Positions 50,400 through 59,550 are shown, counted from the stretch's first letter. The stretch is 64,000 nucleotides of DNA from Pseudomonas fluorescens (GCF_002022275.1 NZ_MSDF01000014.1:274099-338098), one strand, 5' to 3'. Notes: generated by a model not told the origin, from the letters alone. Numbers and translations: made by a program.

Positions 50400-51152
50400 A
50401 TGCGTCGTTTGTTTTTTTCCATGCTGATGTTCTGCGTTTTGCCCGCCTGGGCAGACGGCCATGACCAGTTGTACAAGGTCGCCGGCTGGGCCGAACAACG
50501 CGCGCATTTCAATGACGCCCTCAGTGCGGCCCAGCAACGCTACCGCAACAGCCTGCCGCCGGCGGTGTATCAGGCGCTGGTGGACAACAGCAATAAACGC
50601 TTTGCCGCCCAGGCGGTGGACCAGCGTGCCGAAGCACAATTGCGCAAGAATCTCGCGGACCCAAAACCGGCCCTGGCTTTTTTTCAGTCGCCGCTGGGCC
50701 GCAAGATCGTCGCTGCAGAGCTGCTCGCCACGCGCCGCGACCAGTTGGCGAAAAATGCTCAGGGCCTGCCGCACATTCAAGCCGACGCTACCCGCAGCCT
50801 GATCATCGGCCATCTGGCCCAGGCGCTGCCGGCGCGTGAGGCGGGTGCGGAAGTCAGCCTGGCGATTGCCGGCGTCGCCGCCGACAGTTTGAGCCAGATG
50901 ATCCCCGGTTTGTTGGGCGGTGGTCAGGCGCAGGGCATGTTGAATGGTCAGCGTGAACGCTTGATGCAGCAGATCGGCAATGATTTGAACAACACGCTGT
51001 TGTACGTCTATCGGGATTTGTCTGATCCGGAACTGGAAGAATTCGCCACGTTTGCGGAGTCGCTGGAGGGTAAGGCGTATTACCAGGCGGCATTGGCGGC
51101 CATTCGTGCGGGGCTTGCGGTAGGCCAGAGCACCTCCAGCCTGTCGCAGTAA
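50400..51152 (+). CDS. DUF2059 domain-containing exported protein
   Basis: A 250-residue protein with a short Sec signal (MRRLFFSMLMFCVLPAWA, then DGHDQL) and an all-helical mature part. The C-terminal LLYVYRDLSDPELEEFATFA segment, followed by SLEGKAYYQA, is the DUF2059 signature. It is probably periplasmic; no catalytic motif is seen. ATG 50400 has AGGAG seven bases upstream. Divergent from the dioxygenase gene with 140 bp between, and followed by a REPIN. Role unknown. Confidence 0.87.
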   Translation: MRRLFFSMLMFCVLPAWADGHDQLYKVAGWAEQRAHFNDALSAAQQRYRNSLPPAVYQALVDNSNKRFAAQAVDQRAEAQLRKNLADPKPALAFFQSPLGRKIVAAELLATRRDQLAKNAQGLPHIQADATRSLIIGHLAQALPAREAGAEVSLAIAGVAADSLSQMIPGLLGGGQAQGMLNGQRERLMQQIGNDLNNTLLYVYRDLSDPELEEFATFAESLEGKAYYQAALAAIRAGLAVGQSTSSLSQ

Positions 51153-51172
51153 CCCCTGTGGAAACAGGCTTG

Positions 51173-51259
51173 TGTGGGAGCTGGCTTGCCTGCGATGGCA
51201 TCAACCCGGTGTGCCTGATACACCGAGGTGTCTGCATCGCAGGCAAGCCAGCTCCCACA
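51173..51259. repeat. REPIN, related to the one at 61887
   Basis: Head-to-head REP units around CATCAACCCGG and the arm TGATACACCGAGGTGTCTGC. The middle resembles the reverse complement of the REPIN at 61887, suggesting a common recent source. Confidence 0.9.
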
Positions 51260-51271
51260 GTTTTGATTGCG

Positions 51272-52213
51272 TTACTTCAGGTGGTCGGTGAGGTACTTGA
51301 AGTATTCTTCGCGAATCTCGGGAATCTCATTCGCCAAGTGATGCCTTCCACGCGGCACCATCAATACCTCGGGCTGATCAAACTTGCCTCGCAGCACCTT
51401 CAAGTTGTGCTGCCAGTCCACCGTCATATCTTCCTCACCTTGCACAATCACCGGCCGCCGCGGGCTGCGCGGGGCGGCTTCGATGCGTTTGATCCAGCGC
51501 GCCAGTGCTCCGACCCAGGCTGTAGGCAGTTGCCGGGGCTGCAAGGGGTCTGCTTCGAGAAACGGTTTGAATGCGGGGTCATTGGTGTTTTCGCTGAACC
51601 GCCGCGCGATGCCTTTGACGAACGGTCGCAGCAGGTAATAGCTGACCTGCGACCAACCCCAGGCACGCGGCCGCACCAAGGGTGACAGCAGGAAGGTCTT
51701 GCCCTGGGCCGGACTCTCAGCGCCATGGTTGAGCAAATGGTCCACCACCACCGCGCCGCCGGTGCTTTGCCCGAACAGGTGCCAGGGTTGTGGCAATTGC
51801 AGCATGTGCGCCTGGGCGAACAGCGCCTGCACTACGTTCTGGTACACCGCGAAATCGTCAATGCTGGCACGCGCGCCGCTGGACAGGCCATGGCCTGGCA
51901 AATCACAGGCAATCACTACAAACCCCTGATCCAGCGCCCAGTCCACCACATTGCGGTACAGCCCCATGTGGTCGTAGAAGCCGTGGAACATGAACATCGT
52001 CGCCACCGGCAGCGGCGGCCACCATACCTGTGCCACCACTTCAAACCCGTCCACCTCAAAGCGCCCCAGGCGGCTCACCGCTGGCACTTTGCGCGCCGGC
52101 AGGTCCAGCCCGTAAAAACGCTGGTAGACCCGCGCTTCGGCGCTGAGCGGTTGCGCATCCACTAAAGGCCGCAAGCTCTCGCGCAGATGATCGGGGTCAA
52201 AGCTGACAGGCAT
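51272..52213 (-). CDS. Alpha/beta hydrolase (serine aminopeptidase S33/lysophospholipase-like)
   Basis: A 313-residue hydrolase. The oxyanion region MFMFHGFYDHMGLY is followed by CDLPGHGLSSG and the nucleophile in FGQSTGG; the acid and base lie in VQGEEDMTVDW and PRGRHHLANE near the C-terminus, completing a Ser-Asp-His triad of the monoglyceride-lipase type. There is no signal peptide, so it acts in the cytosol. The ATG at 52213 (MPVSFDPDHLRE) is chosen over 52279. It is divergent from the DUF6436 gene. Substrate is likely an ester of glycerol or a lysophospholipid, not proven. Confidence 0.87.
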   Translation of the reverse strand: MPVSFDPDHLRESLRPLVDAQPLSAEARVYQRFYGLDLPARKVPAVSRLGRFEVDGFEVVAQVWWPPLPVATMFMFHGFYDHMGLYRNVVDWALDQGFVVIACDLPGHGLSSGARASIDDFAVYQNVVQALFAQAHMLQLPQPWHLFGQSTGGAVVVDHLLNHGAESPAQGKTFLLSPLVRPRAWGWSQVSYYLLRPFVKGIARRFSENTNDPAFKPFLEADPLQPRQLPTAWVGALARWIKRIEAAPRSPRRPVIVQGEEDMTVDWQHNLKVLRGKFDQPEVLMVPRGRHHLANEIPEIREEYFKYLTDHLK

Positions 52214-52312
52214 AAAGGGTTCCAGACTCACGGTGAAGATGAATATCGAGCTGCGATATTCATCTGTCAGGGCAAGCATGGCAAGCTACGCGACCTTCGA
52301 GGATTGATCTGA

Positions 52313-52891
52313 ATGCGACAGCCCTACCGTTCCGCCTTGTTCGCCAGCCTGCTTTTGGTTATCTGCGCCGGTGTGCTGTGGGCGGCGTATGACTGGTTCC
52401 AGGGCCGCTACCTGCGCGCGTTCAGCGAACACACGGCGGTTTTCTCCGGCGACGCCCTGCGCCTGCCCGCCGAGCTGTCAGGCCCCGGGCCGATCCGCCT
52501 GGTGCATTTCTGGGACCCGGCCTGCCCGTGCAATGTCGGCAACCAGCAGCACCTGGGCGAGTTGATCGAGCACTACGCGCCCAAGGGCGTTGAGTTTTAT
52601 GCCCTGCAAAAGGCCGGCAGCCACGGCAAGCTGCCCGATAACCTGCGCAAAATGAAAACCCTCACGGCCCTCGACGGCGCCGACCACGTGCCGGCCACAC
52701 CGGCCGTGGGCATTTGGGATCGCACCGGCAAGCTGGCGTATTTCGGCCCCTACAGCGAAGGGCTGACGTGCAATTCCAGCAACAGTTTTATCGAACCGAT
52801 CCTCCAGGCCCTGGAGGCCGGGCGCGAAGTCGATGCCACCCACACCCTGGCGGTGGGCTGCTATTGCCAATGGGGCAATGCGTCAAACTGA
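52313..52891 (+). CDS. DUF6436 thioredoxin-like membrane-anchored protein
   Basis: A 192-residue protein with an N-terminal membrane anchor (SALFASLLLVICAGVLWAAY) and a periplasmic thioredoxin-like fold: LVHFWDPACPCNVGNQQHL carries a CPC motif where thioredoxins have CGPC. Further cysteines near the end (LAVGCYCQW) could form a disulphide relay. The family is annotated DUF6436 as I recall. It is the first of a plus-strand series that continues with the SMR pair and the aminotransferase, though 95 bp away from them. Role unknown, possibly redox. Confidence 0.8.
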   Translation: MRQPYRSALFASLLLVICAGVLWAAYDWFQGRYLRAFSEHTAVFSGDALRLPAELSGPGPIRLVHFWDPACPCNVGNQQHLGELIEHYAPKGVEFYALQKAGSHGKLPDNLRKMKTLTALDGADHVPATPAVGIWDRTGKLAYFGPYSEGLTCNSSNSFIEPILQALEAGREVDATHTLAVGCYCQWGNASN

Positions 52892-52986
52892 ACACAAGCT
52901 GTTCGACCGGCAAACTCCAGTCACCCGGCCCGCAGGCTGCTGTATCGTAGGTTTCCAGCGGGTTTGTAAGCAGACGACAGGAACAC

Positions 52987-53343
52987 ATGAGCCAGTTAAC
53001 CATCATCCTCTGGATGCTCAACGTCATCGTTGATACATCCGGCCAACTGGCATTCAAAGCTGCCGCCTCCGCCAGCGCCGAGCATGACGGCCTGGCCCAC
53101 TGGAAGCACATGCTCAAGCGCCCGTGGATCTGGCTGGGCGTCATCTGCTACGTCTTTGAATTCGTGTTGTGGCTAGCGTTTCTGTCGCTGGTGCCACTGT
53201 CGGTCGGCGTGATGCTGGGCTCGATCAATATCGTGGTGATCATGATTGCCGGGCGTTTCCTGTTCAAGGAAAGCCTGAGCAAGTGGCGGTTGATCGGCAT
53301 CATGCTGATCGCCTGTGGCGTGACCGTCGTAGGGTTCGAATGA
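52987..53343 (+). CDS. SMR/EamA-like small membrane transporter subunit (ArnE-like)
   Basis: A 118-residue inner-membrane protein with four predicted helices, in the size range of SMR and ArnE/ArnF-type flippase subunits. It opens MSQLTIILWMLNVIVDTSGQ, where a conserved polar/acidic residue in helix 1 (D16) could be functional, and ends with the ESLSKWRLIGIMLIACGV helix. It has AGGA upstream and overlaps the next gene (ATGA). Paired small subunits like these form heterodimers that flip lipid-linked sugars or export small amines. Substrate unknown. Confidence 0.83.
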   Translation: MSQLTIILWMLNVIVDTSGQLAFKAAASASAEHDGLAHWKHMLKRPWIWLGVICYVFEFVLWLAFLSLVPLSVGVMLGSINIVVIMIAGRFLFKESLSKWRLIGIMLIACGVTVVGFE

Positions 53344-53753
53344 TGAAACGTTTCTATATCCTGGGTTTTCTCGCGCTGATCATTTTCGACACCCTGGCGC
53401 AGGTCAGCTTCAAATTCGCCTCGGTGCACGCTGAACCGTTGGCAATGGACGCCGCCTGGCTGATTCGCGTGTTTGGTGCGCCCTGGATCTACGGCGCTTT
53501 TGTGGGCTATATCGGCGCGTTTTTCACCTGGATGACCTTGCTCAAGTACGCCCCGGTGGGCCCCGCGTTTGCAGCGTCGCACCTGGAGTTGATCAGCGTC
53601 ACGTTGATTTCCGTCTGGTTGTTCGATGACAGCCTGACCTGGCCCAAAATCATCGGCGGCGCGCTGATTATCGCGGGCATTCTGTGCCTGGCGCGCAGTG
53701 AAGACGAAGCCGAAAAGGTCGTCCAGGCTGACCCTTCGGAAACGCTCGCGTAA
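53340..53753 (+). CDS. SMR/EamA-like small membrane transporter subunit (ArnF-like)
   Basis: A 137-residue protein with four helices, a partner of the preceding gene. It opens MMKRFYILGFLALIIFDTLA, again with an Asp in helix 1, and carries an extra charged tail (SEDEAEKVVQADPSETLA). The start overlaps the previous stop, and its own stop overlaps the aminotransferase start (TAATG), so all three are coupled. Two non-identical subunits in tandem favour an asymmetric heterodimer of ArnEF or paired-SMR type. Confidence 0.83.
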   Translation: MMKRFYILGFLALIIFDTLAQVSFKFASVHAEPLAMDAAWLIRVFGAPWIYGAFVGYIGAFFTWMTLLKYAPVGPAFAASHLELISVTLISVWLFDDSLTWPKIIGGALIIAGILCLARSEDEAEKVVQADPSETLA

Positions 53754-54973
53754 TGCTCCCTCGGGAAATTCCGCCCACCGCAGGGCTGCCTCTGCGCTGG
53801 CGGGACTTGCTCGGCCTCTCGGGCGAGCTGGCCCCTGCGCTGGCCCGCCAATTCTCGATTCCACTGCCCGCTCTACCCTGCTCCGGCACTGCCGCGCTGA
53901 TCATTGCCCTGCGGGTGTTGCAGCAACGCATGCCCGGCCGCACCCGGCTGATCGTGCCGGCCTACACCTGTCCGCTGGTGGCGTTGGCTGCCCACTACTG
54001 CCCGCCGCTGCAAGTGGTGCCCTGTGATTTGCAGCAGGGCAGTATCGACCTGGACGAAACGCAACTGACGCACCTGTGCGACGAAAGCACACTGGCGGTG
54101 GTGGTCACCCATTTGGCCGGGCGCGTGGCCGATGTCGATGCCGCCAAGCGCATTGCCAGCCGCGTCGGCGCAGCGATCATCGAAGACGCCGCCCAGGCCA
54201 TGGGCGCACTGGACGAAGGCCAGTCTGTCGGGCTCAAAGGCGACGTAGGCTTTTTCAGCATGGCGCTGGGCAAAGGCCTGACGACGGCAGAAGGCGGCGT
54301 GCTGTTCAGCCGCGACCCGGTGCTGCACCAGGCGCTGCACCGCCAGTGCCGCAACGACCTGCCCTTCAGCTTGGGCTGGGAACTGCTACGCAGCGCCGAA
54401 CTGTGGGGGTACGCGCTGGTTTATCAGCCGCGCGGCTTGTACTACGCCTATGGCAAGGGTTTGCGCGCCGCGCTGGCACGAAGGGATGAAGTGGCGGCCG
54501 TGGGCGATGATTTCTCGGTTGACGACATCCCGCTGCATCGCCTCGGCAGTTACCGTCGCAAAGTCGGCACCGCCGCACTGGCTCGCTTGCCCGACTACTT
54601 GCAGCAAGGCCGCGAGCGCGCCTTGCGCCGCGCTGCACGCTTGAATGCTTTGCCCGGCGTCTCGGTGGTGATGGACCGGCCGGGACAGCAAGGCACCTGG
54701 CCTTTCCTGATGGTGGTGATGCCTTCCGTGCACACCCGCGATGCGGCGATGGCGCAGTTGTGGACCTCAGGGCTCGGCGTGACGCGCCTGTTTATCCACA
54801 CCTTGCCCGGCTACCCCGCCGTGGCTCCGTTGTTGCAGCCGGGCGGCCAGATCACCCAGGCCGAGGCCTTCGCCAGCCGCAGTCTGTCGATCAGCAACAG
54901 CCATTGGTTGAGCGACGAACTCTTTGAACAGATCCTGATCCAGCTCAACGCTACCCTCGCCAGCCCTGATTGA
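53753..54973 (+). CDS. DegT/DnrJ/EryC1/StrS-type PLP aminotransferase
   Basis: A 406-residue PLP aminotransferase of the sugar/peptide-amine class. The N-terminal PALPCSGTAALIIALR binds the PLP phosphate, IEDAAQAMGA contains the pyridine-contacting Asp, and the Schiff-base Lys is in FFSMALGKGLTTAEGG. The length is normal for the family (about 370-410). It is coupled to the SMR pair, so its product is probably exported or flipped. It converges with the arginase-fold gene, with a 23-base overlap of coding ends. ArnB/WecE-like amination of a keto sugar is the analogy; the substrate is not known. Confidence 0.85.
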   Translation: MLPREIPPTAGLPLRWRDLLGLSGELAPALARQFSIPLPALPCSGTAALIIALRVLQQRMPGRTRLIVPAYTCPLVALAAHYCPPLQVVPCDLQQGSIDLDETQLTHLCDESTLAVVVTHLAGRVADVDAAKRIASRVGAAIIEDAAQAMGALDEGQSVGLKGDVGFFSMALGKGLTTAEGGVLFSRDPVLHQALHRQCRNDLPFSLGWELLRSAELWGYALVYQPRGLYYAYGKGLRAALARRDEVAAVGDDFSVDDIPLHRLGSYRRKVGTAALARLPDYLQQGRERALRRAARLNALPGVSVVMDRPGQQGTWPFLMVVMPSVHTRDAAMAQLWTSGLGVTRLFIHTLPGYPAVAPLLQPGGQITQAEAFASRSLSISNSHWLSDELFEQILIQLNATLASPD

Positions 54974-55829
54974 TCCGCGCCACCAGCCGGCTGTTCAGCT
55001 CGTTCTGTTGTTGCTGCCACAACTGCACCTGCGCCGCCGGCAATTGCTCCTGGCCATCGGACGCACTCAGCCAGCGCTTGAACTTGCTTTCATAGCTATA
55101 GGCCGACACATCCCCGGTGATGTCCGCACCGATGATCTGGCCCTCGCAGGCGCTGATCAAGTCAGTCAAATGCTGCTCAAGAAACTCGCCCTGGTCCCAA
55201 TTGGTGTTCACCACTTCCGGGCTCAGCACGTCTTTGTCGATGGACAGGTAAACCGGCAACGACCGATTAAACTGCGCCAGAAACGCGCGCATCAGCTCAT
55301 CCGAGTTGCTGAAGGCACGATTGCCGCGCCCGGCGCCCACCCAGTTCATCCAGCGCGTATCGACGTTGACGTTCCAGTAGGTCAGCTTGCCCTTGAGCAA
55401 CGGCGACCAGTGATTTTCCCAGGCGTGGCCCAGGCCGATGTCCTGCGAACCGATGCCCAGCACATGCACATGCTCGACCTGCGGCAACCGGCTGGCCCAG
55501 TAAACCCACGAACCGCAATGAATGCCAAAGGGGTAGCGCATGTTGTCGGGGTGGTTATCGCAAATGATCAGCTGGAATTTTTGCTGCGCGGGCAGGCGGT
55601 GCAGCAACAGTTGGCTGAGGTGGTGATAGTCGCCACTGCCGGTGAACACGCAGCCGTAATCACTGGGCATTTGTGATTGCAGAGCGTTTTCCAGTTCCTT
55701 GAACTGCGCCCAGCGGCAGCCGAAGCGGATTTTTTCCTGCCAGGCTTGCAGCGGTAAAGTGGTTGCGCCGGGAATGTCAGTGACGGCACCGTCGAAATCC
55801 AGAATCAGCGGCGCGCGGGCCAGGCTCAT
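54951..55829 (-). CDS. Arginase/ureohydrolase-fold protein
   Basis: A 292-residue protein with the metal-site pattern of ureohydrolases: GSGDYHHLS (family GGDHS), CDNHPDN (family DAHxD) and SIDKDVL (family SxDxDxxDP). The two-manganese ligands therefore appear preserved, though each motif deviates in wording. It also contains FGIHCGSWVYWASR and a GLGHAWENHW segment. There is no signal peptide. ATG 55829 overlaps the stop of the transferase gene (ATGA), and the earlier in-frame start lies inside that gene. The guanidine or amide substrate is unknown; formimidoyl, guanidino or amide hydrolysis are options. Confidence 0.8.
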   Translation of the reverse strand: MSLARAPLILDFDGAVTDIPGATTLPLQAWQEKIRFGCRWAQFKELENALQSQMPSDYGCVFTGSGDYHHLSQLLLHRLPAQQKFQLIICDNHPDNMRYPFGIHCGSWVYWASRLPQVEHVHVLGIGSQDIGLGHAWENHWSPLLKGKLTYWNVNVDTRWMNWVGAGRGNRAFSNSDELMRAFLAQFNRSLPVYLSIDKDVLSPEVVNTNWDQGEFLEQHLTDLISACEGQIIGADITGDVSAYSYESKFKRWLSASDGQEQLPAAQVQLWQQQQNELNSRLVARINQGWRG

Positions 55830-56932
55830 GAGGTTTGCTCCTGATGCCACTGGTTGTCGCTTTCAAAGTGGTGACGGAAACGGTTGCCCAATTTGCGTAA
55901 CAACGGGTTGCGCACCCAGACCAAGTGGCGTGTAAACGTAAAATCGGCGCCCAGACTGGCCTTGACCTGTGGGTCGGTCCAGCCTGCCACGTAAAATTTC
56001 AGGCCGTTGGCCACTGCGTACTCAAGGTTCACAAACCAGCTGACGAAGTAGAGGTTGAACTCCAGCGCCAGCGGATAATTCAGGCCGATGTACTTGTCGA
56101 GCAGCTTGCCTGCCTGCACGTAGCACAGGTTGAAGCCGATCAGCTCGTCACAGTGCCAGTAGCAGAACACGCGCCCATTGCTCGCGGAGTCCCTCAACAG
56201 GCCGCTGAAAAACTCAGGGGTCAGCAGGTCAAAATGGATCTCGCTCTGGTCGTACACCGCCTTGTACAGCCCATACAACTGCGTCAGCCACGCGTCATCG
56301 TTGAAGCGCGCATCGCCGGTGTCGAGAATTTCCACGCGCATGGCCTCGCGACTGCGCAGTTTGCGTCGGATATTTCGTCGGCGACTGTGGGACAGCCGCG
56401 CCAGGTACTCATCTATCGTGGTGAAGTTGATCGGCACATACGCCAACGCCTGACCCTCCAGGCTGATAAAACCACGCCGGGTGCAGTCTTCGATCAAGGC
56501 CTGCGCATAGCGGTTGTCCGCGTCGCTGAGCAGTGGAGAGTTGCAGGGCACGTCTTTGATGACGGTGAGCTTGCGCTGCGGCGCGCATTTCTCCTGCAGC
56601 CACTGCGCGAGGTCCTGAGGCGACACGGCCTGAGGAAACGGCGCGTATTCGCTGACCGTGGTGCCCACAAAACAGCTGTCGATTTGCAGCCACGCACTCC
56701 ACAGGCCGTAGCCGGGCCAGCTGCGCACGCGTTCTACAAACGCGTCGTCAGCGGTGGTCAACAAATTAAACGGCGTGAAAAAATACGGCAGGCCCTGTTC
56801 GGACAGTCGCGCATCAAAGCCCACCGGCGGGTGCTGCAAAAAACGCCCGATCAGTGAGGGCGCTTCCAGGCAACACGCGTAGGCGGGCTGGGGGCGGCTG
56901 GAGTCTGAAGGGGGTTGCAGGGCGCAGGTCAT
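55826..56932 (-). CDS. GNAT/FemAB-like acyltransferase
   Basis: A 368-residue protein with a C-terminal GNAT-type domain of the BioF2-like or PEP-CTERM FemAB class. After YVPINFTTIDEYLARLSHSR comes a very basic patch (RRRNIRRKLRSREAM), then LYGLYKAVYDQSEIHFDLLT and YWHCDELIGFNLCY. No membrane helix is seen. It is the first gene of a two-gene minus-strand unit with the arginase-fold gene and is divergent from the acylase gene (150 bp). The pattern fits transfer of an aminoacyl or acyl group to an amine or cell-wall precursor; the exact reaction is not readable. Confidence 0.78.
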   Translation of the reverse strand: MTCALQPPSDSSRPQPAYACCLEAPSLIGRFLQHPPVGFDARLSEQGLPYFFTPFNLLTTADDAFVERVRSWPGYGLWSAWLQIDSCFVGTTVSEYAPFPQAVSPQDLAQWLQEKCAPQRKLTVIKDVPCNSPLLSDADNRYAQALIEDCTRRGFISLEGQALAYVPINFTTIDEYLARLSHSRRRNIRRKLRSREAMRVEILDTGDARFNDDAWLTQLYGLYKAVYDQSEIHFDLLTPEFFSGLLRDSASNGRVFCYWHCDELIGFNLCYVQAGKLLDKYIGLNYPLALEFNLYFVSWFVNLEYAVANGLKFYVAGWTDPQVKASLGADFTFTRHLVWVRNPLLRKLGNRFRHHFESDNQWHQEQTS

Positions 56933-57082
56933 GGCAAAAAGCTCAAAGATGACAGGTGGAATAATAGCCGCTTCGGGGTGTTCTCCACTTGAACCTCGGC
57001 TGTCACAGCAGCAATTCCCCGAGCCTTCGCCAAACCCATTAGACTCCGTTGACCTTCAAGGTGACTGACTCAAGGACCGTCC

Positions 57083-59437
57083 ATGAAACGCAGCCTGACC
57101 GTGTTCGCTCTGCTGATTGCCGCCCTCATGGCCGGTGCCGGCTGGTATGTCTACAGCAAGCAACCGACCCGCCAGGGCACTGAAACCCTGGCCAACCTGC
57201 AAGGCACGGTCACCGTGCGCTACGACGACCGTGGCGTGCCGCACATCCGCGCCGAGAACGAGGCCGACCTCTACCGCGCCCTCGGCTACGTGCACGCCCA
57301 GGACCGGCTGTTCCAGATGGAGATCATGCGCCGCCTGGCCCGTGGCGAACTCGCCGAAGTGCTGGGGCCCAAGGTGCTGGAGACCGACAAGCTGTTCCGC
57401 AGCCTGCGCATTCGCGAGCGCGCCTTGAGTTACGTGGAACAGATGGACCACGACTCGCCTGCGTGGAAAGCGCTGCAAGCCTACCTCGACGGTATCAACC
57501 AATATCAGGACAGCCACCCCAGCCCGATGGAATTCGACGTGCTGGGCATTCCCAAACGCCGCTTTACCGCCGAAGACACCATCAGCGTCGCCGGTTATCT
57601 GGCCTACAGCTTTGCCGCCGCGTTTCGCACAGAACCCTTGCTGACGTACATCCGCGACCAGTTGGGCGGCGACTACCTGAAAGTCTTCGACCTCGACTGG
57701 CAACCAAAAGGCGCGCTGAACCTGGCCGCCAGCGACTGGAACAGCCTCGGCGCCCTTGCCACCCTCAGCGACAAGGCCCTGGCCGACAACGGCTTGCCGC
57801 AGTTCGAAGGCAGCAACGCCTGGGCCATCAGCGGCAGCCGCACCAAGAGTGGCAAGCCGTTGCTGGCGGGTGACCCGCATATCCGTTTCTCGGTGCCGTC
57901 GGTGTGGTACGAAGCGCAGCTGTCGGCGCCGGGCTTTGAGCTGTATGGCTATCACAACGCGCTGGTGCCGGTGGCGTTCCTGGGTCACAACCTGGACTTC
58001 GGCTGGAGCCTGACCATGTTCCAGAACGATGACCTCGACCTGATCGCCGAAAAGGTCAACCCGGCGAATCCTAACCAAGTCTGGTACCACGACAGATGGG
58101 TCGACATGACAGGCAGCGAGCAGCAGATTGCCGTGAAGGGCCAGGCGCCGGTGACCATCACCCTGCGCCAGTCGCCCCACGGCCCGATCATCAATGACGT
58201 GCTCGGCGAAAACGCCGGCAAGACGCCGATTGCCATGTGGTGGGCATTCCTCGACACGCAAAATCCGATTCTCGAAGGTTTCTACCAGCTCAACCGCGCC
58301 GACACCCTGGCCAAGGCCCGCGCGGCAGCGGCCAAAGTCTCAGCGCCGGGGCTGAACATTGTGTGGGCGAATGCCAAGGGCGATATCGGCTGGTGGGCGG
58401 CGGCGCAGTTGCCGATCCGCCCGGCCGGGGTCAACCCGGGCTTTATCCTCGACGGCAGCAGCGCTCAGGCGGACAAACTGGGGTTCTACCCTTTCAGCGC
58501 CAACCCCCAGGAAGAAAACCCGGCGCGGGGGTATGTGGTGTCGGCCAATGCGCAGCCGGTGTCGCCCACCGGCATGGAGATTCCCGGTTATTACAACCTG
58601 GCTGACCGTGGCCAGCAGTTGAATGCGCAGCTGAGCGACAAAAGCGTGAAGTGGGACGTGAACAACAGCCAGGCTTTGCAACTGGGCACCACCACCGCCT
58701 ATGGCCCACGCTTGCTCGCGCCGTTGTTGCCGGTGCTGCGTGAAGTGGTCAAGGACCCGGCGCAATTGAAGCTGGTCGATCAGTTGGCGGCATGGAAAGG
58801 CGACTACCCGCTCGATTCCACCAGCGCCACGCTGTTCAACCAGTTCCTGTTCAACCTCACCGATGCGGCGTTCCACCCCAAGCTCGGCGACAACCTGTTC
58901 AAAACCCTGCTCAGCACCCGCGTAATCGACGCAGCGCTGCCACGCCTGGCCGCTTCACCTGACTCTCCGTGGTGGGACGGCAAGCGCGCCGACACCGTCA
59001 AACTCGCCTGGGACAACAGCCTGGCCCACCTCAAGGCCACTTTCGGCGACGACCCGAACCAATGGCTGTGGGGCAAAGCCCACACCCTGACCCACGGCCA
59101 CCCGCTGGGCATGCAAAAGCCATTGGATGTGATCTTCAACGTCGGCCCCTTCCCCGCCCCCGGCAGCCACGAAGTGCCGAATAACCAATCCGCCGCGATT
59201 GGCCCTGCACCGTGGCCGGTGACCTACGGGCCGTCAACGCGCCGCCTGATCGACTTCGCCGACCCGACCCACGCCCTGACCATCAACCCGGTGGGGCAAA
59301 GCGGCGTGCCGTTTGATTCGCACTATGGCGACCAGGCGCAAACCTACATTGAAGGCGGGTATGAACAGGCGCATTTCAGTGATGAGGAAGTGACGGCGAA
59401 TACGCGCGGAACCCTGAAATTACTGCCAGCCCGGTAG
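57083..59437 (+). CDS. Penicillin-acylase family AHL acylase (HacB-like)
   Basis: A 784-residue Ntn hydrolase exported to the periplasm (signal/anchor FALLIAALMAGAGWYVYS). The precursor would be cut at G243-S244, in LPQFEGSNAWAISG, exposing Ser244 as nucleophile; the alpha chain, a spacer and a 540-residue beta chain match the family. The P. aeruginosa neighbour in the same place (PA0305, HacB, as I recall) degrades long-chain acyl-homoserine lactones, so a quorum-quenching or general acylase role is likely. A QuiP-like specificity is the alternative. Followed by a REPIN. Confidence 0.85.
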   Translation: MKRSLTVFALLIAALMAGAGWYVYSKQPTRQGTETLANLQGTVTVRYDDRGVPHIRAENEADLYRALGYVHAQDRLFQMEIMRRLARGELAEVLGPKVLETDKLFRSLRIRERALSYVEQMDHDSPAWKALQAYLDGINQYQDSHPSPMEFDVLGIPKRRFTAEDTISVAGYLAYSFAAAFRTEPLLTYIRDQLGGDYLKVFDLDWQPKGALNLAASDWNSLGALATLSDKALADNGLPQFEGSNAWAISGSRTKSGKPLLAGDPHIRFSVPSVWYEAQLSAPGFELYGYHNALVPVAFLGHNLDFGWSLTMFQNDDLDLIAEKVNPANPNQVWYHDRWVDMTGSEQQIAVKGQAPVTITLRQSPHGPIINDVLGENAGKTPIAMWWAFLDTQNPILEGFYQLNRADTLAKARAAAAKVSAPGLNIVWANAKGDIGWWAAAQLPIRPAGVNPGFILDGSSAQADKLGFYPFSANPQEENPARGYVVSANAQPVSPTGMEIPGYYNLADRGQQLNAQLSDKSVKWDVNNSQALQLGTTTAYGPRLLAPLLPVLREVVKDPAQLKLVDQLAAWKGDYPLDSTSATLFNQFLFNLTDAAFHPKLGDNLFKTLLSTRVIDAALPRLAASPDSPWWDGKRADTVKLAWDNSLAHLKATFGDDPNQWLWGKAHTLTHGHPLGMQKPLDVIFNVGPFPAPGSHEVPNNQSAAIGPAPWPVTYGPSTRRLIDFADPTHALTINPVGQSGVPFDSHYGDQAQTYIEGGYEQAHFSDEEVTANTRGTLKLLPAR

Positions 59438-59457
59438 CAGCCTGTAAACCCGATTAA

Positions 59458-59528
59458 TGTGGGAGCTGGCTTGCCTGCGATAGCGATGTGACTGAACTAC
59501 CGCTATCGCAGGCAAGCCAGCTCCCACA
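59458..59528. repeat. REPIN
   Basis: Head-to-head REP units with a short middle (GATGTGACTGAACTAC) in the convergent gap between the acylase and AraC genes. Confidence 0.92.
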
Positions 59529-59550
59529 TTTTTTAACCGCGGTGTGGCGG

